A stretch of 64,000 bases of DNA, taken from contig CAVZPD010000010.1 in NCBI GenBank assembly GCA_963777045.1, forward strand, positions 186,001 to 250,000, written 5' to 3'. How positions within the stretch are numbered: the first letter of the stretch is position 1; each line of letters opens with the position of its first letter. This document shows, piece by piece, positions 44,696 through 52,503 of this stretch. Source of the DNA: JAPSGM01 sp963777045 (lineage in GTDB: Bacteria > Chloroflexota > Limnocylindria > QHBO01). The notes beneath the pieces were generated by a model. The model made no database searches, was not told the DNA's origin, and saw only the letters and a program-made list of their open reading frames with translations. The position numbers and the translations under genes were made by a program.

Positions 44696-45547
44696 ATGGC
44701 GACCAACGAGCACCTGACACCGGCCGGGGAATCGGGCGGCCTCGCAGTGCGCCTGGCGGATGTTCGCCGCGGCTTCGGCAGCTTCGACACGCAGGTGTTG
44801 GCGCTCGATGCCCTCGACCTCGACGTGCCTGCCGACAGCTTCACGGCCATCATCGGGCCGAACGGCTGTGGTAAGTCGACGCTGCTGCGCCTGGTTGCGG
44901 GCCTGCTCGTCCCGGATGCCGGAACTGTCCGGATCGGGGAGGGGATTGTTGCGGCTGAGCCGCACGCGGGCGACGGCCGCGTCGGCATCGCGTTCCAGCA
45001 GCCGCGCCTGGTCCCCTGGCTTACCGTCCTGGACAACGTGGCGCTGCCGCTCACGCTCGCCGGCGCCCCGCCTGCCCCGCGGAACCAGCGGGCACAGCTC
45101 GCCCTGGAACGGGTCGGCATGCAGCGGGCGCAGCGCCTGCGACCGGGAGAGCTGTCGGGGGGGATGGCGCAGCGTGCCGGGCTCGCGCGCGCGCTCATCG
45201 GCGATCCACCCGTGCTGCTCCTTGACGAGCCGTTCAGCGCCCTCGACGCCCTGACCCGCGAAGCCTTCGACACGGAGCTGCAGCGCCTCTGGCTCGACCA
45301 GCCGCGGACGGTCGTGATGGTGACGCATTCGGTGAGCGAGGCGGTGCGGCTCGCGGACCGGATCGTGGTGATGACGGCGCGCCCCGGGGCGGTCGCGACG
45401 GTGATCGAGGTCGACCTCCCGCGGCCGCGCCCGGTCCTCTCCGCTGACCTGCGCGCCACCGCGGTCGATCGAGCCGTGCGCCAGGCGCTTGCGCTCGTGC
45501 ATCCGCCCGAGCTCTCACCGTGGACGGAAGCGACGGCGCCCTCGTGA
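44696..45547 (+). CDS. ABC transporter ATP-binding protein of the riboflavin (RibXY-type) importer
   Basis: A 283-residue ABC ATPase. Walker A is GPNGCGKST near residue 57, the Q-loop is AFQQPRLVPWLTV, the signature is LSGGMAQRAGLARAL, Walker B is VLLLDEPFSALD and the switch histidine is VMVTHSVSEA. It resembles the nitrate/taurine/thiamine-precursor group of importers. The frame is open through the riboswitch; ATG 44696 is the first reasonable start, although AAGGG directly abuts it. The stop overlaps the permease start by 4 nt. Confidence 0.88.
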   Translation: MATNEHLTPAGESGGLAVRLADVRRGFGSFDTQVLALDALDLDVPADSFTAIIGPNGCGKSTLLRLVAGLLVPDAGTVRIGEGIVAAEPHAGDGRVGIAFQQPRLVPWLTVLDNVALPLTLAGAPPAPRNQRAQLALERVGMQRAQRLRPGELSGGMAQRAGLARALIGDPPVLLLDEPFSALDALTREAFDTELQRLWLDQPRTVVMVTHSVSEAVRLADRIVVMTARPGAVATVIEVDLPRPRPVLSADLRATAVDRAVRQALALVHPPELSPWTEATAPS

Positions 45548-46302
45548 CCGGCGGTCGCCTGCTGCGGATCGGTGGCGGGCTCCTCTCACTCGCCGCCTTC
45601 CTCGTCGCCTGGAAGCTGCTGGTGCTGGCGACGGGGACGCCGGAGTACATCCTGCCCGCGCCCGAGGTGGTGGGCGAGCGTGCGGTCAGGGCCGTCGGCT
45701 CCGGCGTGCTCTGGGATCACGCGGCGGCGACCGTGCTCGAGATCGTGCTCGGATTCGGGCTCGGAGCGGTCACCGCCATCGGCGTCGGCATCGCGCTCGG
45801 CAAGAGCGTGGTGATCGAACGCGTCCTGTCGCCGTACCTGGTCGCCGCGCAGGCAGTGCCGATTCTCGCCCTCGCCCCCCTGCTCGACATCTGGTTCGGC
45901 GGCGGGCTCTTCGCCCGGGTCCTCGTCTGTGCCCTGATCGTCTTCTTCCCGATCGCCATCGCCACCATGGTCGGCATCCGCTCGGCCGACCCTCTGCTGC
46001 GCGAGATGCTCCTCTCGCTGGGCGCCTCGCCCGGCCAGGTGACGGCACGGCTCGAGATCCCGTCGGCCCTGCCCGTGATCTTCGGCGGGCTGCGGGTCGG
46101 GGTGACCCTGTCCGTGATCGGCGCCGTGGTGGCCGAGTGGGTGAGCGCCAGCGTCGGCCTGGGCGTGCTGATCAACATCGCCGACCAGGGGCTCTTCGAC
46201 ACCCCGCTCATGTTCGTCGCTCTCGCCGCGCTGGCGATCATCGGCCTGGCCTTCTACAGCCTGGTCGTCCTGGTCGAACGGCGGCTCCTCCAACCCGCTT
46301 GA
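45544..46302 (+). CDS. ribX: ABC transporter permease of the riboflavin importer
   Basis: A 252-residue inner-membrane permease with about six helices. The cytoplasmic coupling (EAA-like) loop is EMLLSLGASPGQVTARLEIPSALPVIFGGLRVG. It belongs to the BPD-transport group used by SsuC/ThiX-type systems. Its position after an FMN riboswitch and before a ThiY-like binding protein matches the RibXY flavin transporter first recognised in Chloroflexota, so riboflavin import is the best assignment. The GTG overlaps the ATPase stop. Confidence 0.82.
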   Translation: MTGGRLLRIGGGLLSLAAFLVAWKLLVLATGTPEYILPAPEVVGERAVRAVGSGVLWDHAAATVLEIVLGFGLGAVTAIGVGIALGKSVVIERVLSPYLVAAQAVPILALAPLLDIWFGGGLFARVLVCALIVFFPIAIATMVGIRSADPLLREMLLSLGASPGQVTARLEIPSALPVIFGGLRVGVTLSVIGAVVAEWVSASVGLGVLINIADQGLFDTPLMFVALAALAIIGLAFYSLVVLVERRLLQPA

Positions 46303-46311
46303 GGTAGACCG

Positions 46312-47313
46312 ATGTCATCGCGCCGATACGTAACCGCACTGCTTGCCATGGTCCTGGTCCTCGCCGCGTGCAGCGCCGAGCCATCGGCGACGCCGCCGGC
46401 ATCGAGTGCCGGGGTCCCGCAGCCGGTGACGCTGCTCCTCAGCTACCGGCCCGACGTGCAGTTCGCGCCGTTCTACGTCGCGCAGCAGCAGGGCTACTTC
46501 GCCAGCGCCGGTCTGGATGTGACGATCGAGCACCGCGATGGTCCCGACGTCATCCGGCTCGTGGCCGATGGACAGGCAGAGTTCGGGGTGGCCGATGCCA
46601 CCGACGTGATGATCAGCCGTACCTCGGGCATCCCCATCAAGTACGTCTCCACCCTCTACGCCCGCTTCCCGGTGGCGCTGATCGGCCCTCCGAACGTGGT
46701 GCCGCCGGATCCGGCCGACCTGGCCGGCCTGCGGATCGGGACGCCGGGCCGCTACGGCTCGTCGTGGGCTGCGCTGCTGGCGATCCTGGACGCCGGCGGC
46801 CTGACGGCCGATGACGTGACGATCCGCGAGTACCCCGCCTTCAACCAGGTCGAGGGGCTGCTGAACGGAGACGTCGACCTGATCACCGGCTTCCGGACCA
46901 ACGAACCGCTGCAGCTGGAGGCGCAGGGGCAGGAGGTCGGCATGCTCACGGTCGACGACGTCGCGCCCCTGCCCGGTCCTGGGCTGGTGGTGGGTGACGA
47001 CCTGCTCGGCTCGAACCGACCCATGGTCTCCGCCTTTGCCGGCGCCGTCCATGCGGCGCAGGCCGCCATCGCCAACGACGTGGACCTCGGCCTCGCCGCC
47101 GCCGTCAACCAGGTCCCGGCCATCGGAGAGGATCGCGAGACGGCGCGCGCGGTGCTCGCCGCCAGCGTCGAGCTCTGGAAGGACGCCTCGGGCGAGGTCA
47201 GCACCGGGATCGACACGGAGGCATGGACCGCCGGCTACGAGACCATGGTGAAGCTGCAGCTGATCGACGGCTCCGTTCCACGCCGAGAGATGTACGACGA
47301 CGTGGTCGGCTAG
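46312..47313 (+). CDS. ribY: ABC transporter substrate-binding lipoprotein, riboflavin importer
   Basis: A 333-residue extracytoplasmic binding protein of the NMT1/ThiY fold. The signal ends in the lipobox LVLAACS near residue 20. The fold is visible in LLLSYRPDVQFAPFYVAQQQGYF, LVADGQAEFGVADATDVMISR, KYVSTLYARFPVALIGPP, LAGLRIGTPGRYGSSW and TGFRTNEPLQLE. ThiY-like proteins bind pyrimidine precursors, whereas the RFN control points to a flavin ligand. It lies 9 nt after the permease in the same operon and converges on folD. Confidence 0.82.
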   Translation: MSSRRYVTALLAMVLVLAACSAEPSATPPASSAGVPQPVTLLLSYRPDVQFAPFYVAQQQGYFASAGLDVTIEHRDGPDVIRLVADGQAEFGVADATDVMISRTSGIPIKYVSTLYARFPVALIGPPNVVPPDPADLAGLRIGTPGRYGSSWAALLAILDAGGLTADDVTIREYPAFNQVEGLLNGDVDLITGFRTNEPLQLEAQGQEVGMLTVDDVAPLPGPGLVVGDDLLGSNRPMVSAFAGAVHAAQAAIANDVDLGLAAAVNQVPAIGEDRETARAVLAASVELWKDASGEVSTGIDTEAWTAGYETMVKLQLIDGSVPRREMYDDVVG

Positions 47314-47328
47314 TACGAGCGGGGGCTG

Positions 47329-48228
47329 TCAGCGCTCCCGTCCAGGCTCCGGGACGCGGAACCGCTCCATCAGGCCCTCCTGGTCCTCGCGGGAGAGTTC
47401 CGCGGCGCGAACGGCCTGGTCCAGCAGCATCATGGTCGTCACCGGTCCGACCCCGCCGGGCACCGGCGTGATGGCCGCCACGATCGGCCGGACTGCCTCG
47501 TAGTCGACATCGCCCACCAGCCCGCTCTGGCCGACGTTGATGCCGCAGTCGACGACCACCGCCGAACGGTTGACCATCTCTGCGCGAATCAGGCCCGGCT
47601 GCCCTGCCGCCACCACCAGGATCTCGGCGCGCCGTGTCTCACGTGCGAGGTTGCGGGTGCGGCTGTGGCAGATGACCACGGTGGCATCCGCGGCGAGCAG
47701 GAGCGATGCGACCGGCCGGCCGACGACGGCAGACCGGCCCACCACCACCGCCCGACGGCCGGCGATCGGGACCTCGTGGGCTCGCAGAATGGCCATCACG
47801 GCGAGCGCCGTCGCCGGCGCGAATCCCTGCGCCCCGCGCGCCAGGCGGCCCACGTTCAGCGCCGTCGCTCCGTCGACGTCCTTGGCCGGGTCGATCAGCT
47901 CGAGCACGGCCTCGGCATCCAGGTGATCGGGGCCCGGCTGAGCGACGACGATGCCGGCGACCTGCGGGTCGCGGTTGAGCGCACCAATCCGTGCAGCGAG
48001 ATCGGCCAGGCTGATGCTCGACGGCGGGACGATCTCGATTGGCTCCATGCCAATGCTGCGCGCCGCTCGAAGCAGGCTGCCGGCGTAGACCGCGGTGGCC
48101 GGGTCCCCGTCGAAGCGCAGGATGGCCAGGCGCGCTGGCGTCTCGGATCCGAGCGCCGTCACGCGGTCGGCAAGCTGGCGCCAGAGACGGGAGGCGACGG
48201 CCCGGCCGTCCAGGGTCCGGCTGCTCAC
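47329..48228 (-). CDS. folD: Methylenetetrahydrofolate dehydrogenase / methenyltetrahydrofolate cyclohydrolase
   Basis: A 299-residue bifunctional folate enzyme interconverting methylene-, methenyl- and 10-formyl-THF. The signature PGPDHLDAEAVLELIDPAKDVDG and the NADP site VVVGRSAVVGRPVASLLL are clear, as is the C-terminal PVPGGVGPVTTMMLL. The usual catalytic Tyr-x3-Lys appears altered: the region YAGSLLRAARSIGM has Tyr but lacks the normal lysine, so activity may differ from standard FolD. The GTG overlaps the cyclodeaminase stop by 4 nt. Confidence 0.9.
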   Translation of the reverse strand: MSSRTLDGRAVASRLWRQLADRVTALGSETPARLAILRFDGDPATAVYAGSLLRAARSIGMEPIEIVPPSSISLADLAARIGALNRDPQVAGIVVAQPGPDHLDAEAVLELIDPAKDVDGATALNVGRLARGAQGFAPATALAVMAILRAHEVPIAGRRAVVVGRSAVVGRPVASLLLAADATVVICHSRTRNLARETRRAEILVVAAGQPGLIRAEMVNRSAVVVDCGINVGQSGLVGDVDYEAVRPIVAAITPVPGGVGPVTTMMLLDQAVRAAELSREDQEGLMERFRVPEPGRER

Positions 48229-48881
48229 GGCTGCTGCATCCGCTCGTCGACGGCTCGCTCGACTGCGAGGCGCAGGGCATCGGCCCGCGTCACCAGCTCC
48301 ACCAGCTCGCCGGGCGCGCTCTCCCGCAGCGCGTCGCCGGGCGGCAGGTAGGGAAGGTTGATGCGGACGTTCAGGACCGCCCCACGCAGGGCCGTCCATG
48401 CCAGCAGAGCCGCGACGCCGGCGTCACTCACCGCGTTGACGTTGCCGATGGGCGCGACCCGAGCGGCATCGCTCAGCACGCTCATGGCCGCGCGCGCCGT
48501 GCTGAGGGGAACCTCGGCTGCACCGTGCATCTCGCGATCCATCGCAGCGCGTCGGGCGCGACGCTCCGCCTCCGAATCACGCGGCATGCGACGGGCGAGC
48601 ACGACGGCCAGGTAGGCCGCAGCGTCGCGCTCGGACAGCTCCAGCAGCTCGGCGCGTCGCTGGGCCGCCGATGCCCGCAGCTCTGCGAGCTGCGCCTCGT
48701 GACCCTCGCTCCCGGTGCGGCGGATGGTGAGCTCCACGACCATGCCGACCAGGGCTGCCCCCATGGCACCGGCGATGGCGGAGGCGCTGCCGCCGCCTGG
48801 GGCCGGATCCCGGCTGGCGAGGCGATCGACGAGGTCGTCGACGGACAGGTTACTGAGGCTGGTGGTCTTCGCGTCCTCCAC
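48225..48881 (-). CDS. fchA: Formimidoyltetrahydrofolate cyclodeaminase
   Basis: A 218-residue helical enzyme that converts 5-formimino-THF to methenyl-THF and ammonia, following FtcD in histidine breakdown. Recognised by the N-terminal LVDRLASRDPAPGGGSASAIAGAMGAAL, which contains the PGGGS folate-binding motif, the helix ERDAAAYLAV and the GNVNAVSDAGVAALLAWTALRGAVLNVRINL block. GTG 48881 has CGAGG six nt upstream. Its overlap with folD couples the two steps, so methenyl-THF is passed directly to the next enzyme. Confidence 0.9.
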   Translation of the reverse strand: MEDAKTTSLSNLSVDDLVDRLASRDPAPGGGSASAIAGAMGAALVGMVVELTIRRTGSEGHEAQLAELRASAAQRRAELLELSERDAAAYLAVVLARRMPRDSEAERRARRAAMDREMHGAAEVPLSTARAAMSVLSDAARVAPIGNVNAVSDAGVAALLAWTALRGAVLNVRINLPYLPPGDALRESAPGELVELVTRADALRLAVERAVDERMQQP

Positions 48882-48982
48882 GGCTGGCCTCGGTACGGGA
48901 GCCGGCCACGAGATGCGGCATCGGCTTGCGTGCCGGATTGTACGCGGGGTGGACGCTGCTGGCTGGTGGCTGCTCGTCGCCG

Positions 48983-49240
48983 TCAGGCGGCCTCCATGGC
49001 CTCCACAAACCAGCGCCGGCCACGGGCGTCGAAGACGAGAGACGCCTGGCCGGCGTCCGTGTCGAGCAGGAAGGTGATGCGCGGGCCGCGATCCAGGGGG
49101 TAGGCCGCCATCTCGTCGCGGACGGCGTCGACGCCATTCACGACGAACCGGCGCTCGCCGACGAGCAGAGATGCGGGGCGGTCCTGTGCACGGTCCCAGC
49201 GGACACGAGCGCGCACTGGAGTGATCTTCGTCATGGCCAT
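48983..49240 (-). CDS. Small SOS-regulated protein (DUF6504-like)
   Basis: An 85-residue soluble protein: KITPVRARVRWDRAQDRPASL ... GERRFVVNGVDAVRDEMA ... RITFLLDTDAGQASLVFDARGRRWFVEAME. The predicted beta-rich fold and the strand GERRFVV / W-F-V-E-A resemble the DUF6504 family, which in Actinobacteria is encoded near error-prone polymerase genes. AAGGAG lies 12 nt before ATG 49240. It has its own promoter with two SOS boxes (49281-49335) at the 3' end of dinB, so it should be strongly induced by DNA damage. The biochemical role is unknown. Confidence 0.7.
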   Translation of the reverse strand: MAMTKITPVRARVRWDRAQDRPASLLVGERRFVVNGVDAVRDEMAAYPLDRGPRITFLLDTDAGQASLVFDARGRRWFVEAMEAA

Positions 49241-49280
49241 CTGCGGTTGGTGCTCCTTCGCACAGCGGCCTGCCAGGCAC

Positions 49281-49335
49281 CGAACAGGCGTTCTACTTGG
49301 ACACGAAGGATACGAACGGCCGTTCTAATTGTCAA
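49281..49335 (-). promoter_or_regulatory. Sigma-70 promoter with two SOS (LexA) boxes
   Basis: On the minus strand TTGACA (49335-49330), a 17-bp spacer and TATCCT (49312-49307). The spacer contains GAAC-GGCC-GTTC (49314-49325). A second box GAAC-AGGC-GTTC lies at 49282-49293, just downstream of the expected transcription start. Both match the GAAC-N4-GTTC LexA site found at the lexA promoter in this window. The -35 lies inside the dinB coding end. Confidence 0.85.
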
Positions 49336-50539
49336 GATCGTCCGGGTCGGGCGCGTCAGGGCGCATGCCGAAGTCGGGACGGCGTCGATCCGCGCGTCCC
49401 ACCAGGCGCGCCCGGGTGATGGCCGAATCGCCGAAGCGCCTGCGCACCGAATCGATCGACTGCGTCAGCCGTTCGTTGCGGTCGGGGGCATCGAAGAGGG
49501 TCAGCTGCTGCGCCTCCGACAGGTGGATGGCCGTCAGGCCGATGAGCCGGACGGCGCGATCGGGTGCCAGCGCCCTGCGCAGCAGTGCAGCCGCCGTTTC
49601 GTACAGCGGCTCCGACTCTCGGACCTGCCGGCCCAGCGAGACCTGCCGTGTGATCGTCTCGAAGCCCTCGTAGCGCAGCTTGAGCTGGACGGCTCCGGCC
49701 GCCAGCCCGTGGCGCCTGAGACGTGAAGCGACCGACTCGGCCAGGTCGAGCAGCGTCGTTTCCAGCCGCCGGAGGTCGAGCACGTCGTGATCGAAGGTGA
49801 GCTCGTGCCCGACCGACTTCGGTAGGTGGGCGGGCGTCACGCGCGATGGATCGACGCCGAGTGCTCGCAGCCGCAGCTCGGCGCCGTGCGTACCGAAGCG
49901 GCGGCGCAGCGTGGCCTCCGGCAGGCCCGCCAGCTGGCCGATGGTCGTGACGCCGTAGTCGCTCAACGCCTCGCGCGCCTGCGGTCCGACGCCCCACAGC
50001 CGGCTGACCGGGAGCGGCGCCAGGAAGGCGGCCTCGCCGCCGGGAGGGACGACCACGAGGGCGTCCGGTTTCCGCAGGTCCGAAGCCACCTTGGCGCACA
50101 GCTTGTTCGTCGCCACCCCGACGCTGACCACCAGCCCGGCCTCCTCCAGCACGCGTCGCTTGAGGTCCAGGCCGATGGTTTCCCCGTCCCCGAACGCGGC
50201 ACGGCTGCCGCTCACGTCGAGGAACGCCTCGTCCAGCGAGATCGGCTCGACCAGCGGGGTATAGCTGGCGAAGATCGCCATCACCTGGCGGCTCAGCTCG
50301 TGGTAGCGATCGAAGCGACCGGGCAGGAAGACGCCATGCGGACAGAGACGGCGTGCAGTGCGCAGCGGCATGGCCGAGTGGACCCCGAAAGCACGCGCCT
50401 CGTAGGAGGCCGCGCTCACCACGCCGCGGGCGTCCGGATCGCCGCCCACGATGACCGGCTTCCCGCGCAGCGCCGGATTGTCGAGCACCTCCGCACTCGC
50501 GTAGAAGGCGTCCAGGTCTGCGTGCAGGATCGTCCGCAT
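49325..50539 (-). CDS. dinB: DNA polymerase IV (Y-family translesion polymerase)
   Basis: A 404-residue translesion polymerase. Catalytic residues are the aspartate in LHADLDAFYASAE (residue 7 region), the SLDEAFLDV carboxylates near 100, and the steric-gate region FYAS. The fingers segment GGDPDARGVVSAASYEARAFGV, the HhH thumb motif LWGVGPQAREALSDYGV and the little-finger domain (QVSLGRQVRESEPLYETA) follow. No C-terminal beta-clamp motif of the QLxLF type is certain, but QQLTLFD near residue 355 fits well. It starts 10 nt past the AlkZ-like stop, downstream of lexA. Confidence 0.93.
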   Translation of the reverse strand: MRTILHADLDAFYASAEVLDNPALRGKPVIVGGDPDARGVVSAASYEARAFGVHSAMPLRTARRLCPHGVFLPGRFDRYHELSRQVMAIFASYTPLVEPISLDEAFLDVSGSRAAFGDGETIGLDLKRRVLEEAGLVVSVGVATNKLCAKVASDLRKPDALVVVPPGGEAAFLAPLPVSRLWGVGPQAREALSDYGVTTIGQLAGLPEATLRRRFGTHGAELRLRALGVDPSRVTPAHLPKSVGHELTFDHDVLDLRRLETTLLDLAESVASRLRRHGLAAGAVQLKLRYEGFETITRQVSLGRQVRESEPLYETAAALLRRALAPDRAVRLIGLTAIHLSEAQQLTLFDAPDRNERLTQSIDSVRRRFGDSAITRARLVGRADRRRPDFGMRPDAPDPDDLDN

Positions 50540-50549
50540 CGGCCCGGCC

Positions 50550-51695
50550 TCAGTCGCTGCCCGGATAGCGGACGAAGGCGCCGGCGGGCAGGATCGGGAG
50601 CAGGCGCCCGGCCTCGTCATCCAGGGCCCTCCGGTCCCTCGCAGAGAGGCGGCCGAAAGGCCGCAGTTCCGCGAATGGCTCGCCGGCCTGGCTGTGGCGC
50701 GGGAGCCACGTACCCGCCACGCGCCCGTCGAGCAGGAAGGTGGGGAGCACGTCCGCATTGCGGGTGATGACGGTGGCCTGGTGCTCGGGCGGCAGGATCC
50801 GCGTCCGGTCGCGCGTGCCGTAGGCGAGCAGGACGCTGTCCCAGCGCGCCAGGAGGCGCGGCGGCGCGGGCTCGTCCTCGGCGGGGCGCGGCGCGTCGGC
50901 CAGGTCCAGCAGCTCCCGGCCCGACTCATCGCGGAAGCGCATCAGGCGGTCGCCGAGCGCCTGCATGCCCGTGCGCAGCAGCGGCATTCGCTTCCCGCGC
51001 CCGACGAACGCGGCGAAATCCTCGACGCTCGCCGGACCGAAGGCGGCGAGGTATCGCTCGGCGACGGCCGCGGCGGCTGAGACCTCGTCCGTCTCGGGTG
51101 TTTCGCCCAGCCACTCGGTGGCAGGCAGGTAGCGGCTCCGCCCGTAACCCTCCCCGTCGAACGGCACGAGGACCAGCGGGACCGACCCGCTGAAGTGGCG
51201 CCACAGCGCGCGATGCGGTGGCACCTCGATGTCGCCCACCGCGTCGCCCAGGATTGCCTCGATCTGGGCGATGGTGAGGGCCTGCTCGCGCATTGCCGAG
51301 AGGACGGCCGGCTGCGCCGCGGTGATGGCACGGCCCAGTGGCGAGGAGTGCGGGTCGAGCTTGTAGATGGCGCGGAACTGGTCGCGTCTATAGCCGATGG
51401 TGACCGAGGACATCGGCCAGTAGTCGCTGCCGGCCACGAGGTGCACCGTGATGCGCATGAGGGAGGCGCGCACGAGGTCTCGCGTGCGTCGTGCGGCCAT
51501 GATGTCAACGGCAGGCGCATCGGCGGGGAGGCGGGACTGGAGGGCGAAGCCGGGCCAGTCCGGATGCTGTGCCTGCAGGGCGCCCAGGCGCGCAACCATC
51601 GATGCTGGGGCGGCCTCGGGAAGCGGCTTTAGCAGCCCCTGGCGTGCGAGCGTGGCGCGATTGAGCCGGCGGAGCGTCAGCGTCTGCGGCGGCAT
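50550..51695 (-). CDS. AlkZ/AlkX-like winged-helix DNA glycosylase (HTH_42 family)
   Basis: A 381-residue protein of the winged-helix PF06224 family. The catalytic Gln-x-Gln motif of AlkZ/YcaQ-type DNA glycosylases is present as ALQAQHPDWPGFALQSR at residues 41-43. Tandem winged-helix domains follow (RDLVRASLMRITVHLVAG; IAQIEAILGDAVGDIEVPPHRALWRHF), with a conserved LLARWDSVLLAYGTRDRTRILP block and a C-terminal beta domain (FLLDGRVAGTWLP). Family members excise alkylated bases and unhook interstrand crosslinks. It lies between lexA and dinB on the same strand, consistent with a damage response. Confidence 0.82.
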   Translation of the reverse strand: MPPQTLTLRRLNRATLARQGLLKPLPEAAPASMVARLGALQAQHPDWPGFALQSRLPADAPAVDIMAARRTRDLVRASLMRITVHLVAGSDYWPMSSVTIGYRRDQFRAIYKLDPHSSPLGRAITAAQPAVLSAMREQALTIAQIEAILGDAVGDIEVPPHRALWRHFSGSVPLVLVPFDGEGYGRSRYLPATEWLGETPETDEVSAAAAVAERYLAAFGPASVEDFAAFVGRGKRMPLLRTGMQALGDRLMRFRDESGRELLDLADAPRPAEDEPAPPRLLARWDSVLLAYGTRDRTRILPPEHQATVITRNADVLPTFLLDGRVAGTWLPRHSQAGEPFAELRPFGRLSARDRRALDDEAGRLLPILPAGAFVRYPGSD

Positions 51696-51738
51696 GGGCC
51701 TCCACCCAGCCAGCGGCCCTGGAGCCGCGGCGTATCGG

Positions 51739-52407
51739 TCAGAGCTTGCGGATCACCCCGACCACCTTGCCCTGGATCTGGACCTCGCTGGCGTAGATCG
51801 GCTCCATCTCCGCGTTGGCCGGCTGCAGCCGGATGCGATCCTTCTCGCGGAAGAACCGCTTCAGCGTCACCCCGTTGTCCTCCAGGAGCGCGACCACGAT
51901 GTCGCCGTCATGGGCGGTCGCCTGCGGCTGCACGACGACGTAGTCACCGTCGTCGATGAGGGCGTCGATCATCGACTTGCCGCGGACCCGCAGGACGTAC
52001 GAGTTGTCGCGCGCCTGCATCGAGCGTGGCACGTCCAGGCTCTCGGCCCCGTCGTCGTACGCCTCGATGGGCTGCCCTGCGGCGATCTCGCCCAGGACCG
52101 GAAGATTGAGCACGTCGCGCTCGACCGGCATGCGGAACGGCGTGACCCGCCCGCTTGCCGGGCGCGAGGCGGGTGCGATCTCCGCGTCGCCCTTCTCGGT
52201 GAGGCGCAGCGCCCGCGACGAGTGGGCACCGCGCTCGAGGTAGCCCTCACGCTCGAGGGCGGTCAGGTGGTGGTGGACGGCGGACGTCGAGGCGAGGCCG
52301 ACGGCGTCGGCGATCTCGCGGACCGACGGTGGATAGCCGCGTCCCTCGACGGTCTGCGCGATGAACTCCAGGATCTTCTGCCTGCGCTCCGCGTCGTGTC
52401 TGGTCAC
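51739..52407 (-). CDS. lexA: SOS repressor LexA
   Basis: A 222-residue repressor. The N-terminal winged HTH is QKILEFIAQTVEGRGYPPSVREIADAVGLASTSAVHHHL. The self-cleavage site Ala-Gly is in LGEIAAGQPIEAY near residue 117. The catalytic serine is in GKSMIDALIDDGDYVVV and the lysine in NGVTLKRFF. The GTG start lies 7 nt after its TAGCAT -10, so the transcript appears leaderless. A SOS box in its own promoter gives autoregulation. It heads the lexA, AlkZ-like, dinB series. Confidence 0.96.
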   Translation of the reverse strand: MTRHDAERRQKILEFIAQTVEGRGYPPSVREIADAVGLASTSAVHHHLTALEREGYLERGAHSSRALRLTEKGDAEIAPASRPASGRVTPFRMPVERDVLNLPVLGEIAAGQPIEAYDDGAESLDVPRSMQARDNSYVLRVRGKSMIDALIDDGDYVVVQPQATAHDGDIVVALLEDNGVTLKRFFREKDRIRLQPANAEMEPIYASEVQIQGKVVGVIRKL

Positions 52408-52414
52408 GGAGTCG

Positions 52415-52444
52415 ATGCTAGCCGAACATCCGTTCTATTGTCAA
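52415..52444 (-). promoter_or_regulatory. lexA promoter with SOS box
   Basis: On the minus strand TTGACA (52444-52439), an 18-bp spacer and TAGCAT (52420-52415). GAAC-ATCC-GTTC (52424-52435) occupies the spacer, so LexA would block its own transcription. The transcription start should fall at or next to the GTG start codon (52407). Confidence 0.85.
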
Positions 52445-52503
52445 CCGATGGGATCGGCGCTGCTATCATCGGCGCCCACCCGAAGATCGATCTGGAGCAC
52501 CGC

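Noticed and set aside
42742..45459. 905-codon minus-strand open frame across PAP2, DedA and the ATPase
   Set aside because: It is antisense to three well-supported genes and the FMN riboswitch; composition is low-complexity Arg/Ser/Pro, typical of a shadow frame.
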